Assembly (NCBI GenBank): GCA_013397455.1
Contig: VYZB01000384.1
Coordinates: 601,929-665,928, forward strand
Length of the DNA stretch: 64,000 nt
DNA from: Crotophaga sulcirostris
Taxonomy: Eukaryota > Chordata > Aves > Cuculiformes > Crotophagidae
Direction: 5' to 3'
Below the pieces are notes generated by a model that saw only the letters and a list, made by a program, of their open reading frames with translations, did no database searches and had not been told where the DNA came from. The first letter of the stretch is position 1, and each line of letters opens with the position of its first letter. The translations under genes and the position numbers were made by a program. Below are positions 30,797-42,658 of the stretch, piece by piece.

Positions 30797-30885
30797 AACT
30801 GCCCCCAGTCCAGGCTGAACCAGCCCTGCTCCTCAGCCAGCAGGTGCTCCAGCCCCAAACATCTCAGTGGTCCTTGGCTTAAAAT
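30797..30885 (-). mobile_element. Probable small CR1 ORF2 fragment, degraded
   Basis: Plus-strand text runs 'tccaggctgaacca', 'gccctgctcctcagcc', then 'aggtgctccagcccc'. This has the order and spacing of the CR1 segment that encodes the C-terminal [10 protein letters not shown] region and the following linker, read on the minus strand. The piece is short, GC-rich against an AT-rich background, and has small indels. A chance GC-rich patch is the alternative. Confidence 0.5.
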
Positions 30886-31799
30886 CTCCCTAAACTACCA
30901 CATCCCCCTGATTACTATTCTGCTGCTAATTATTTCTGGGAGTGATATTTTTCGGAACAAAAGAACAACCAACCTTTAACTAATGAGATATTTGTTTTCT
31001 CTGGCTCCACGAGTATAACATATTGTTAATAAATGTTACCTCAATGCCTGTAGTGTGGATTTATTTATTCAAAAAGTGTACATATATATTAGTATTCTGG
31101 GAACCACTGTCTTTAGGTACCATTACCAATTTTTAAAAAGGAGAAGATGCTGGCAGTTAGCACTGAGGATGCAGAACAGGAAGGCTGAGTTCCAAGTGAT
31201 GCATCAAACATTTAGGGAAAAGTGATTCATTCCACTGTGATCAATGCTGGTCTTGAAAATCATTGTTCATTGGCATGCATCAGTTTACAAGTTGGGAATG
31301 AAGTAAGGGGGCCTTTTGTTCTTCCCTGTTAGTTCCTGCTTTCTTGGCTGTTTGCACCTAGCTGGGTAATATTTGCAGGCTACTCAGTGCAGCCAGAGCA
31401 GTCTACTATTCCACCTTCGTGTCTCATACCTCAAAACCATGTCATGCACTGTTTCTCAACAATGTTAGACCCACAGAGGGATTAGAAAAATGGAAGAAAA
31501 AGTTTGCTCTTTTTTCTTTCAGTTGTGACTGACCCTCTCCCAGGAAGGAGAGAGGTCAGCTGTTTGAACCAAGTCTTTCATCTGTAATAAATAAAGGAAC
31601 AAAACAAAAAGAAACTGAAATTAAATAGAAGAACTGAAATCTTATGGGAATATAGCTAACAAAAAAAGTGCAAGACGAAGATTTGTACACTTCTGGGTTT
31701 AATGAAAAAATCAGTACCTTTCATATTATTATTAGCTAACTTTTTAAAAAAATGTCTTGCACAGCGTGTTGAGTCACAGTCTAATAACTCATGGCAAGA

Positions 31800-32368
31800 C
31801 ACAGACCCACAGAAGGGACTTCTGGATATCACCCAGTTGAAACCATCTTCTCAAAGGAGGATCAACCAGACCAGATTGTTCAAGGCTTTGGATACCTCCA
31901 TGGACAGAGGCTCTGGGCAACATGTTGCACTGTTTAATCACTGTCATACTTCCTTTTTAAAAAAAAATAATCGGCAATGGAATTTTATATGTTTCAGTTT
32001 TTGCTCAATGCCTTTTGTCCAGTCACTGGGCAGCACTGAGAACAGAGTCTGGTTCCACCTTCATTACCTCCTCCCACCTCACTCCGATATTTATGCACAT
32101 GGATGAGATTCCCCTCAGCCTTCCCTTTTGCAGACTAAACAGTCCCAGCTTTCTCAGGCTCTCCTCACAGGTCATATACTCCAAGCCCTTAATCAACTTT
32201 GCAGACCTTTGTTAGACTCACTCCAGTCTCTCCATGTGTCTTGTACTGGGAAGTCTAGAATGGGACCCAATGCTCCAGGTGTTTCTCTGTAGGACTGAGC
32301 AAGGGAGAAGGATCACCTCCTTCAACCTACTGGCAACACTCCTAATACAGCCTAGAAGGTACCACTTG
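31800..32368 (-). mobile_element. CR1 retrotransposon, old 5'-truncated copy
   Basis: The block can be followed continuously along a classical avian CR1 3' end in reverse orientation. Recognisable landmarks in order are a 'gggcaacatgttgcactgtt' block (about 31,917), 'cctttt-gtccagtcactggg' (about 32,008), 'ttatgcacatggatgagatt' (about 32,090), 'cagactaaacagtccca' (about 32,131), 'ggatcacctccttcaacc' (about 32,310) and 'ggcaacactcctaataca' (about 32,331). It covers the C-terminal third of ORF2 and the start of the 3' UTR. Substitutions are dense and the ORF2 frame is broken, so this is an old dead copy. The open frame on the plus strand at 31,702-32,106 is a shadow of it. Confidence 0.88.
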
Positions 32369-34766
32369 CTGCAGATTTTCAGCTGAGTTAATAAGAGCCA
32401 TATACAAGCATTGAATGTTCCATAACAACCTTTGGTACTCAGCTCTGAAACGTAATTTGCTAACCCCTTGCTTTACACAAACACATAAATGGAATGTCAG
32501 TTTTAATGGAAAGGAGAAAGAAAGCTTCAACACTCTCAAGGGAATCCACACTACTGACCATTAGGTCAGTGACACTGGTGTATCTCATAGTGAGTGACTG
32601 CCTTTTCTAACCCGAAGATGGACAGTGTAGTATGTCCAGTATGGAAAGTGGATGGATGGGACTATGTGGCACCTACCACTGCTTGCACCTAATCTCACTT
32701 GCACCTGCATTTCACATTAGGACCCGAAGATGTTTTCACAGTAGGTCTCATTTTCTTCTTTTACTGCTACTTTGATGACTGGTGTAGAGAAGGTCTCCTT
32801 CTCACTCTGTCTATCTGTGTAATGTGCAAACTCTTTCCCAACCTTCAAATCCCTCTAGCAGTGAGGCTGGAGACTTCTTAGGCTTCTCATCCTCCACTCT
32901 AAAGGAAAAACAATAAAATGTACATCTATCTCCACAACAGCTTTACGAAAAAATTGCACAAATAGTAGTAAGGAAACCTCCAAAATACACAAAGGGATTA
33001 AATGGCAGACACAGGCAGTTGGTTTTGCTCTTCTCTCCACAAGGTGCTATTTCTGCCCATACATGGCAAAACCAATTTCTTAGCACTTCCAGTCCCAAAT
33101 GACCATCACTTGGCAAAAAAACAGTATTAAGAGCTATGCTTTTCATTAAATAGATCCCACCGAAGTGCTGGTGTAGTTAAGTTTCAGATTCTCAGGTTGC
33201 AGTTTTCCAGGTCAGCAATGTATACACACAACACCAAAAAAATGTTTTCAAGATGTAAAAATACAAAGAAATGATCTGAAACTGCTGTGTGTTTTTTTAT
33301 GTCTTATCTTTTTTTTCCCCTTTCTAAACTAAAATTTTAAATTTTGGGCTGCACAGGCCTGTTTTTCTTTTAACAGATAGCATCTGATATGTATCCTATC
33401 CAGTCAGATATAAGTAAGTCCAATCTTTAGACTATATTTATTAATGCCCTGTACTAGCAGCAATGTGATGAACATAAAGCAAAAATGAAGAGGAAATTAA
33501 TCTAATTTGTGAAATTTTAGCTCCCATAATTTTATTAAAAACAAACTGTAATACATTCAATATAGCTCCAAAAGATATTGGAAAATCAATACAATTATTC
33601 CTTTTTTTTCCCAGAAGCACCCCTCTTCACTTTCAAACTAGAGGTTGGGTACTATTTTAATGAGATTTCTGGTTGGGGGCTTTAAAATAAATGAGAACAG
33701 TTCATTTAGTAAAACAGCAATTAATGTTGAGGGGATTATATCTGCCTTTTGGGTTTTTAAAGGTTTTGAAAACTAATAAAAAAAATTGTTTTCTTAAGAT
33801 AATATTCTTTAAAAACAACACCCTATCCTTTTACGTTTAATAGGTTGAAGACCTGCAATTTAAGGTAAATAATACAATAATACTACAAAACTCAGGATAC
33901 TTAATGTGTCTCATAACTGTATAAATAATGTATGATTATATGATCACTTTTTAATATCCCCATCTTACAGCTGTGTGTTAAAACCACAGTATAATTTTTC
34001 TCTCACACAGATATATATGAATAATATTTAATTTTCCTGCTAGACCTTTATTAAGGTTCTTTTGCATCTGTAGGCATTTCCAAATTAGCAACTTCCTATT
34101 AACTTCAGATAATATAAAACAAGTAACTTGACACACCTACTAAAATCTAACAGTGGTGTCATAATGTGGTTTCATCACTTCTTTTCATTTTACATTCTTT
34201 TCATTTTGATTGCCTTTATTGAACTGCACTTGATGGACATTTAATACACTTGCATTATTCTCTCATGGCCAGGCTTGTCATCTTGTGCTTACATAACGTA
34301 CTATAACTTCTTTGCTGAAATGACTGAGCTTGTGGTAATTTATCATTTGAAATAATTTCTTAAAAATAAAACAGCCTCAGTGTTATTTTCCAGGAATATA
34401 AATACCACTTCATCATGGGAAGATAAGTATCAGGGTGGAAATGAGGCAGGAACCGCAAAGATTAGTTCTTAGCTGATATAGTTCTTAGGAAATCCTTACC
34501 TTCAGAGATAAAAGGAAAGAAAGTATTAACTTGTGATGCAGATGTTTCAGTATTATAAAAATATCACTGGCCATAACTGAATTCTTAATATGATCTCACA
34601 GACAATGTTGCTGACGCTCTGAGAAGAAGTATTAAAAATTATTTATTGATACTATGGGATTTACAGAACTTAGAACAGTAGACTAGAAAACTAAACACTC
34701 AGATTTCTGCAGCCCTTTTCATTGCAGTTTTTCATAGAATTTTATGAACACTTTTGAACCAGGTTT
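32369..34766. other. Non-coding AT-rich DNA
   Basis: No gene or transposon was recognised between two CR1 copies. The section from about 33,300 to 34,400 is very AT-rich with many TAATA/ATAAT stretches. Confidence 0.55.
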
Positions 34767-35660
34767 CACAGTAGCACAGTATCACAGTATTACAAGGTTG
34801 GAAAGGAACTTTGAGATCATCGAGTGCAACCTATAACCCAACACTAACATCAACTCCTCCTCTAAACCATGGCACTGAGTGCCTCATCCAATTTCCTCTT
34901 AAACACCTCCAGGGTTAGCGACTCCACAACCTCCCCAGGCAGGACATTCCAATGGCCAATCACCCTTTAAGGGAAGAGTTTTTTCCTAATATCAAACCTA
35001 AACCTCCCCTGACCAAACTCGAGTCCATGTCCTCTTGTTGTGTCACTGGCCACCTGAGAGAAGAGACCAACCCCTGCCTGACTACAACCTCCTTTTAGGT
35101 AGTTGTAGAGATCAATAAGGTCACCCCTGAGCCTCCTCTTCTCCAGACTAAACAGCCCCAGCTCCCTCAGTTGTTCCTCACAGGGCTTGTGCTCCAGCCC
35201 CTTCACCATCTTCTCTGCTCTCCTCTGGACACCCTCCAGTATCCTGACATCTTTCCCAAACTGAGGGGCCCAGAACTGCACACAGGACTCAAGGTAAGGC
35301 CTGACCAGTGCTGTGTACAAGGGGATGAGAACTTCTCTGGTCCTGCTGACCAGACTATTTCTGATGCAGACCCGGATGCCACTGGCCTTCTTGGCCACCT
35401 GGGCACACTGCTGGCTCATGTGGAGTTTCCTATCTACCGGTACTCCCAGGTCCCTTTCTGCCTGACTGCTCTCCAGCCACTCTGTGCCCAGTCTATAGCT
35501 TTGCATGAGGTTATTGTGTCCAAAGTGTAGAAACTGGCATTTGGACTTATTAAACCTCATCCTATTGGAATCGGCCCATCTCTCCAGTCTGTTCAGATCC
35601 CTCTGTAGGGCCCTCCTACCCTCTAACAGATTGACACTTCCTCCCAGCTTGGTATCAGAA
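34767..35660 (-). mobile_element. CR1 retrotransposon, 5'-truncated, relatively well preserved
   Basis: Minus-strand CR1 of about 0.9 kb. The 3' end is marked by three near-perfect 8-bp units reading CACAGTAG/CACAGTAT on the plus strand (34,767-34,790), that is (ATACTGTG)n in element orientation. The 3' UTR and about 265 codons of ORF2 follow. Homology fades near 35,660 just beyond a DTKLGG motif, so the copy lacks ORF1, the endonuclease and the reverse-transcriptase core, as is usual for 5'-truncated CR1 insertions. No target-site duplication is evident. The tail sequence groups it with the copies at 39.3, 54.4 and 57.0 kb. Confidence 0.95.
34862..35656 (-). pseudogene. CR1 ORF2 C-terminal remnant with one premature stop
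   Basis: Reading leftwards from about 35,656, the frame starts at [13 protein letters not shown] and continues through [53 protein letters not shown] and [13 protein letters not shown]. These are characteristic of the region after the reverse-transcriptase catalytic core of CR1 ORF2. The frame is open until TAA near 34,967-34,969, where related copies have Glu in the FFTER motif. Past this stop the same frame stays open to the normal terminator TAG at 34,862-34,864 (ending ALSAMV). So the visible part carries one nonsense change and no frameshift. The N-terminal endonuclease and RT core are absent because of 5' truncation, so it cannot make a functional protein. Confidence 0.9.
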
Positions 35661-37884
35661 CACGCCCCTGAGGTACATAATACTAAGAAAAATAGTTCTT
35701 GAACTGACTATGCTGGAAAATAATCCAATTATGAAACAGAACAAATTGCTAGCAGTTCAGCAGAAGAGATGTCCATTCTGTGTCTGTCATGGCTAGCCTC
35801 TGCAGCGTCAGATTATTCTTTTGTCTGCTACCTGAGTTTTTGCCAATGCTAAAGGTGAGCCTCCCCAAATTGAGAGAAAATGGCAAATCTAGACCAATCA
35901 CATTTTCAATTCAAAGGAAAAGGTCTATCTTCGGTTGATTACTCAACATGTCACCATGATTAACTGGCCTGGCAAGAGCAGAATGGAGAAAAGGAGGAGA
36001 TCTGTTTGCCTTGTACAAAGGCACTTAGCCTAGCAATATGAAAGGGAAAAAGAAAACAACAGCAGAAAAGTAGTTGACTGCTAAGGCTGTAAACCTCACC
36101 TACTGATTGTGGAAATGGTCACTCAGCTAACAGTTTCTCCACAGAAATCACAGAGGTTGCTATCATTGCATCCCTGCCTCCCATTTGCAACCAGAGGATG
36201 TGAAGTGACCAAATACTGAGTACATGTCTGTCCATACATAAATTGGTGGAAGTGGAAAGTTTTGTCCTCTTCATTACTTATGGGTTATAAATAACATTCA
36301 GTTTGCTTAGACTGCACATCACATGTATAATTCATTGTCTATCCATGAACTCGCCAAAAAGGCCAATCTGGAATTGGACATTTCCAGTTCACTTTCTATT
36401 CTGTAACTTTTCTGTTAGAAGCAGAATATCTGGAAAGGACTTTTCCAGTCATGTAACCTCCTTCCAAGAAAAAAAAAAAGCTTCAGGCAGCTGATTAACA
36501 GTGATTCCAAAGATAATCTACTAAAAAGGCAAATGGGGGCGGGGAGGAGGAATAAAACAGTGCAGGATGATTCAATGAGACTGTTTTGATGGTTTAGATC
36601 TGTGGTGCCAGAACTAAAATAGCAGTGGTCAAAGATCCTCAGACAGAATGTTTATTCTGAATTATTGGTGTCTGGTAGACTCCAACTTAAATTACTTTTT
36701 GGGGTATTGCAGAATGAAGCATTTATTTTAAAACTGTAGTTATCTCCCCACACCCCCAGCTCTCCTGAAAGTGTGAAATTGGGCTATTCTGGAAAGAAAA
36801 AAAAATGGTGAGCTCTTACTGTATTTTTTCAGCTGCATATTGTGTATGCTTGTGGAATGCATCTGTGCAAATACCATACTTCTTTAAACATTGGGGAAGT
36901 GATATTTCAGTACAAGTTCTTGTAAAACAATACTCCATTTTCTGTGGTTTGGGGAGAAGCCAACACAAAATTTAGATTTATTCCTTTTTCATATACGAAC
37001 TCTATAATAAACAAAACTAACTCCATAAAGCAGATTTACAATGCTGCCATTGTGTGGGATTCATGACAACTACAAAATATTACATTGCGCAAAATTAATG
37101 CTGCTGAAAATACATGTTGCCAACAGCTTGGATAATTACAAGGAAAGGCAGTTAGTAATGAATTCCTTTTACTCAGAATTCAAATCTCAGGACTGAATGT
37201 TGCCCATTATTGCAGTTCAAAGGCAACTATCTCTAGAATTGTTCTTTTAATGTTTGCTCGATGGTTTTAGTTGTTCTTTTCTTGTAGGCACACAATTGTT
37301 GTCTTGATCTTTGTGATAAAAAGAGCTACACTGGAGCTTTGTAGTGAATCCAGTTGGCTTGGTAATGTGCCCGTAGTTAGAATTCCAAAGTGGGAAGACA
37401 AAAGCTTAGAAAATATAAGGCTGAGAGCTGTTTGTTCAGGGCTGTGGGAATCTAACACAGACCTAGGAAACCAATGAGCTCTCTCCATTACATCCACATT
37501 CATAAAGTAACTATCCAATTCTACGCTCTTTTGTCTTTTCCCAAACCAGAGTTTTAACCACATTTTAAACAAATGTGGCAATTTCTTTGTAGCTCCACTC
37601 CTACCAAAATTCTTCCCCCTACACGTTAAAGCTCCATTAACTTAGCTCATTCAAAGTTGCATTTATTTCCCTAAATAGCTATGCATCAACAGAAAGGGTT
37701 TTGCCTAAGCAGACAAAAGCAAAAGCTGCTTTTAAAACCAAGGGACGGTTTTCACAGGGTTACAAATTACATTCCAAAGATATTTTATAGGGCTTTCCAA
37801 AAATAAAATTAGAATTCATGTCTGTCATTTATATCTTAATTGAAAACATGGCATTGTAGATTGTATTTGAGTAATCTGTTGCAT
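35661..37884. other. Non-coding DNA, no recognised feature
   Basis: Unique sequence with a short A-run near 36,470 and a G-rich patch near 36,535-36,550. No gene or repeat family was recognised. Confidence 0.55.
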
Positions 37885-38000
37885 CTGTAGATCTCAAAGG
37901 GCTTTGTAAACTGCTCTGTAAAAGCTAAGGAGCAGAGACTGAGGCACAGAGATTGTGTTCCAAGTCAGAGACAGAATGAGGAACAAAGCACAGAGCTGGC
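37885..38000 (+). mobile_element. MIR-like (CORE-SINE type) ancient SINE fragment
   Basis: The phrases 'gatctcaaagggctttgtaa' (about 37,890) and 'gagactgaggcacagagat' (about 37,935), followed by 'aagtcagagacagaatgagg', have the order and wording of the conserved part of tetrapod MIR-type SINEs. In those, a 'cactttacaaa' box precedes 'gaaactgaggcacagag' and 'agtcagtggcagagc'. It is strongly diverged, as expected for an element inactive since early amniote history. The identification rests on remembered consensus wording. Confidence 0.6.
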
Positions 38001-38530
38001 AACAGCAGCTCCACCATATGTCTTGCTATACTACTATACTGAAATGCAAAACAGGAGCAAAGGAGGTAGCAGAAGGACGAAGAGGGAGGAAGAGTGAACA
38101 AGGCTTGGGTACCTTGTCAGCAGCTGCAGAAGCAGATCATTGCTGGTGGCCTTCTTGAAGTGCAACGGCAGCTGACTTGAATGACAGAATGACAGCTAGA
38201 GCAAATCTGTGGCTGTCATTGCAGATGTATGATATTTGTCTGGCGCATTGTGGTTAGATTTACACCTTAAAGAACCTTTGGAAACTACGCAAGAAGCCAA
38301 AACTGTATAAGAACGCTGAGCAAAGATAAATTTAGAGGAGGTCAGCAAAACCAAGAAAATACTCATCATATTGTTTCAGAAGATAGGCTAGGTGGCCTTC
38401 TCATGATATCTAAAAGACTGACAGGCAAGCATGCTTCAGCAAAGGTAAGAGGTTATCAGTTCCTCAAGCCACAAGAGAAAGTTCTGTGGAGCCGCAGCAA
38501 CAGGTGTTGCCTGTGACACAGGAATAGAGT

Positions 38531-38772
38531 AGAATCATAGAATCGTAGAATCATTAAAGTTGGAAAAGACCTCTAAGATCATGGAGTCCAACCATCAATA
38601 CAACACCACCATGCCTACTAAACCGCATCCCGAGGTGACACTTCTACAAGATTTTTGGACACATCGAGGGATGGTGACTCCATCCCTTCCCTGGCAACCC
38701 ATCACTTGTTATTTGGGAGAAGAATGAGATGTAGAGGTATTGTAAGTTCTCCCTGCCTTCGCTTTTTCCCTT
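38531..38772 (-). mobile_element. CR1 retrotransposon 3' end with internal deletion
   Basis: Three 8-bp tail units (AGAATCAT, AGAATCGT, AGAATCAT at 38,531-38,554) mark the 3' end of a minus-strand CR1 with the classical (ATTCTATG)-type tail. Next come the 'aagttggaaaagacctctaa' and 'ggagtccaaccatcaata' blocks of the 3' UTR and 'ggatggtgactcca', the end of ORF2. At about 38,700 the sequence jumps from 'ccctggcaaccc' to 'atcacttgttatttgggaga'. Those segments are separated by roughly 100 bp in other copies, so an internal stretch is missing. The tail type differs from that of the (ATACTGTG) copies nearby. Confidence 0.88.
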
Positions 38773-39272
38773 CTGTCATACAGCAGAGTGGGAAACTTGA
38801 AGGTCACCTCTAAGCTATATACTGGCAACTTTTTTCTTTCCTTGTTTGAACCCAAATACAAGTCAGCGCATCAATCACAAAGTAATACAGGCGATTAAAA
38901 AGACATAGGTGAGATAAGGAAGACGGGAAATGGTGAAACCTCACTACCTTGATAGATGACAGAATGTTTTGCTTCACAACACAGAGCTATCAATAATTAC
39001 TATCCATGGCTTATAAAGAGCTTTCTGCTTGCAGAAGCATTTCTCTGTTTTAGACAAACTTTGCCACAGTGACTTGTATGGCTGCTCTGCCATTCTGTTG
39101 CTTAAAATCTGTTTACATTGCTCTTCTATTGTACATGGTCGTGAGCTAGTAGGCATGCACAATATCATTGGTGAAAACAGGAATAACCTGACTGTCCTCA
39201 AAAAGACTGTATGGTCAATGCTCTTGAATCTGCACTCTTTCAACTATGATCTATGTAAATCTATCGAAACTA

Positions 39273-40054
39273 TGAAGGGACCTGGGAGTACTGGTTGACA
39301 GGAAGCTCAACATGAGCCAGCAGTGTGCCGAGGTGGCCAAGAAGGCCAATGGCATCCTGGCCTGCATTAGGAATAGTGTGGCCAGCAGGACCAGAGAAGT
39401 TATCATCCCCCTCTACTTGGCACTGGTCAGGCCTCACCTTGAATACTGCGTACAGTTCTGGGCCCCTCAGTTTGGGAAAGATGTCAGGANCGGTGGAGAC
39501 CCCAGGAGTTGTTTGTGAAGCCCCCATGACAAGAGAGGAGTGGCCCTCTCTGGCTGAGAGACGTTTAGGTTGAATTTCTTAACATTTGAATGAGGTTGAA
39601 GGAATTTGCAGAATAATTTGAAAATGCTATTCTTTGATAATATGCCGGAAAAGGAACTCCCACCTCTGTGAAGCTGAGAAACATTGCACAGAGTAGGACC
39701 TTATTGCTCTCTACAACCACCTAAAAGGAAGTTGTAGTCAGGCAGGGGTTGGTCTCTTCTCTCAGGTGACCAGTGACAGAACTAGAGGGCATGGACTTAA
39801 GCTTCCTCAGGGAAAGTTTAGACTTGATGTTAGGAAAAAGTTCTTCACTGAAAGGGTGATTGGCCACTGGAATGCGCTGCCCAGGGAGGTGGTGGAGTCG
39901 CTGACCCTGGAGGTGTTTAAGAGGAGATTGGATGAGGCACTCAGTGCCATGGTTTAGATGATCAGATGATGTTAGTGTTGGGTTATAGGTTGGACTTGAT
40001 AATCTCAGAGGTCCTTTCTAACCTTGTGATACTGTGATACTGTGATACTGTGAT
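39273..40054 (+). mobile_element. CR1 retrotransposon, 5'-truncated, with replaced middle segment
   Basis: Plus-strand CR1. The 5' truncation point is near 39,273 (GACCTGGGAGTACTGG, encoding [15 protein letters not shown]). The 3' end is three copies of ATACTGTG at about 40,025-40,054. CR1 identity is clear at 39,273-39,489 and again from about 39,697 to the tail. Between them, about 200 bases do not resemble CR1 and stand in place of roughly 120 bp that encode the [19 protein letters not shown] to EKRRLR region in the copy at 34.8 kb. An ambiguous base (N) sits exactly at the left junction (39,490). This may be a rearrangement in the genome or an assembly artefact. Confidence 0.93.
39277..39957 (+). 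pseudogene. CR1 ORF2 C-terminal remnant, interrupted
   Basis: The left part encodes about 70 residues: [31 protein letters not shown], then [17 protein letters not shown]. The right part encodes the conserved C-terminus: [48 protein letters not shown], ending at TAG 39,955-39,957. Both match the frame of the minus-strand copy at 34.8 kb. The last 60 codons are intact, including the FFTER codon that is a stop in that copy. The roughly 200-base non-CR1 segment between the parts breaks the frame, and the endonuclease and RT core are missing. Confidence 0.88.
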
Positions 40055-42658
40055 GACCATGTTGTACATTATTACAAGGACTTTAGCACCATGAGTTGAC
40101 TGCTGACCTCGTGGGCTGAACCATAATGAATTGCAGGATCATTTCACTACCTAACCAAGGGAAGTTGGAACTGGCCATCCAGGTGTGCCCCAAATGAACC
40201 ACCCTGTTGTCTTTTTTTTGTACCTCTGAAAATGTGGATCAACATTTATGTGATTTAAAAAAGAAAAAAAATCTTGATTTGTTCTCTCCGGTACTTCAGT
40301 TGATTAAATAGCCTTAAAAATGTGACAAAAAGCTCTTGGTTCCTACCCATGCAAGAATTCTATTTTCTGTGTTAAAATTACAATATAATTTCATGCTCAA
40401 TGGCTTTGTTGTTGACTATTTATCTAACCTTACCTCTCTAAGGTTTACAAAAGGCAGGTCATTTTATTTCTCATTTGAATGAGTCTAGCTGCATTTAGCA
40501 AGTGGGCAACATACAAGTGATATTACACTCCTCTTCTTGCCACTCCATGCCTTCACTACTTAAAGGAACTCCTGAAAACATGTAGACTCTTAGAAGCTTC
40601 TCTCCAGACATGTATTTCACTTTTAAGAAACACTTTTTGCAATTTTGTGATATTTTTTTTCCTAAAATTTATGGTCCTTTTCACCTCAACTGATTTCTGC
40701 CTGCAAACATATTTATGAAGTTGCTCATAATCATAAACCACTGCTGTTCCTCTCCCTCTCAACCAGAGCATAGTCCTATTGCATTGCAGTCAGCTTTCAA
40801 GAAGCATTTGGAGTTAATTTGTCAAAAGAACAGATCCCTTCACATGTAATGTTAAAGTGACTCAGACACAACATCTCCTGTTACTCTCCAGCTATCTTAA
40901 TGCAGGTGCAATGTGATGCACTTGTTTAATGCCCCATAGTTTCTTTTCAGCACTTGTCTAATGCTGTTCTCCCCTATTCACAGCTGCTACTCTGAATAAG
41001 TTCTGTGAAAAAATCAGTGTAAACCTGTACTCATGAAACTCTTCAAGAGTTAGGTTGAGACCTTCTGCTTGGAATTTCTTGTAATTTTTTTTTTCTTCTA
41101 CTTAGGAACACAAGTGATGGGTTATATCCTCCTGGGTCATCAAGTCCAGCCTGCTACCATTACAATTACTGCTTTTCCTTTATTTCTTCCACACATTTAT
41201 CAACCTCTTTAAATTCTTGCTCCTGCTACTTGTATCGGAAGGCTTTATCAGTTTGACAAAGTAATAGTCATAATAGGTAAGATTATACATCTTTTGATAA
41301 TAGATACAATTTTCTAAAAGGCAATATTTGTTAATCCAGCAGGAAGTATCTTTAAATTCCCGTGTTCAATTTACCTCTTTCTTACTTACCTCTGTGACTT
41401 CAATGATTCCTTTGTCTAGAATTTGTTCTAAAGCTTTACACGTTCTTGAGCGTAATCCTTGTTTTGATCACACTCCTTTCTAAATACAAGTATTTAATTT
41501 GCATTTTGTATGCCAACCATTCCTCAAGCTGATTAATTTATTTTAAGAAACACTTGGTAATGGACTTGCAGCTTCCTAGGCAAGATCTCTCAAAATTCAG
41601 AGTGGAGTGTTTAACCCATTTATCTTGAGAACTATATGAGTCAAGATGTACTCAGATCTCATAACTACAAGATTTACTTCCATGTGATGAAGCAAAACAT
41701 CTTGTTTAACTCAAATATTTTTCAGGAAATTGTTTTCTTCAAAAAAGTGTTTCGATTTTAATTAACACCAGGTATGTATGTTTTGATTTTTCATAATCAA
41801 ACTGAAGAATCGATTATTCACCGAGATTTCATTTGAATCAGACAAATGCAAAATCTGTTTCTCATTTATCTGTGCAAGATGAATAAAATTATCTTTATAA
41901 TTCACCACCCAGTTTATGGTATATGTCTGTGAGCTTACATAGCTGCATAATATAAAATCAATTTTTGAAGTATGATTTTTCTGTTAAAACCGTTTTAGGG
42001 TGGTTCTTGAAAGAGAAACCTTACACTTGTCTATCACTCTTACCTTAATCGACCCTAGAAATCTTAAACTACCAAGGACCTCTCTGTTTCTATAAAAGTA
42101 AATTACTAAAAAAGAAGATCTAGTTCTTACCATTCCCTTGTTTCCCTACAGGACTGTGTTACTAAAAGTAGGACTGATACCTGAGGTAACATTTCGTCTG
42201 TCCCCAGCTGAGATTACTGAGAATGGTGAAGTTTGGACTGTAGCAGACTGAGCTCATCAATCCTCTGGGATTCATCTCCTGTTATCTCACTGGTGTCAAA
42301 TATTGTTTAGAAATCAGTTCAGGTGACTTATGTTATAGGATCACCTTTAATGTTTCCCCTGCTGAAGATCTGTAACTGTTCTCTTTCCCACTACTATGTC
42401 TGTATCTTTTGTGCTTTTACAGTTACCTCCCTATGTAAAACATTTCATCCAAAGCATCTAACATCTGAACAGTGAACAAGGAATACAGGAATTGTATGCC
42501 ATGACCGTTACACAGGAAGTGAAAGCAAAATCTAGAATAACGACTCTTTTTACTGATCAAGTTTGTAACTACCAATAGCGTGTACTTTCTGAAGAGTATC
42601 ATGATCAAACTGCTCTGCTTGGAATTATGTTTGGTGTACTCTCAGCAGATGTTTTGAG
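40055..42658. other. Mostly non-coding unique DNA
   Basis: No gene was recognised. A short phrase at about 41,129-41,160 (cctgggtcatcaagtccagc) resembles the conserved part of a CR1-type 3' UTR and may be the relic of a very old copy. It is too short to annotate with confidence. Confidence 0.5.
41100..41165 (-). mobile_element. Possible very old CR1 3'-end relic
   Basis: 'cctgggtcatcaagtccagc' followed by 'ctgctacca' has the wording of the 'ggtcatctagtccaacc' box near CR1 3' ends, read on the minus strand. No tail repeat remains and the rest cannot be aligned by eye. It may be chance. Confidence 0.3.

Noticed and set aside
31702..32106. 134-codon open frame on the plus strand
   Set aside because: Its second half is the antisense of an old CR1 copy (31,800-32,368) and the rest has no domain.
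35171..35530. 119-codon open frame on the plus strand
   Set aside because: Antisense shadow of the CR1 ORF2 remnant on the minus strand.
40025..40054. Independent (ATACTGTG)n microsatellite
   Set aside because: It is the 3'-terminal repeat of the adjoining CR1, and the same units cap three other CR1 copies in the window.
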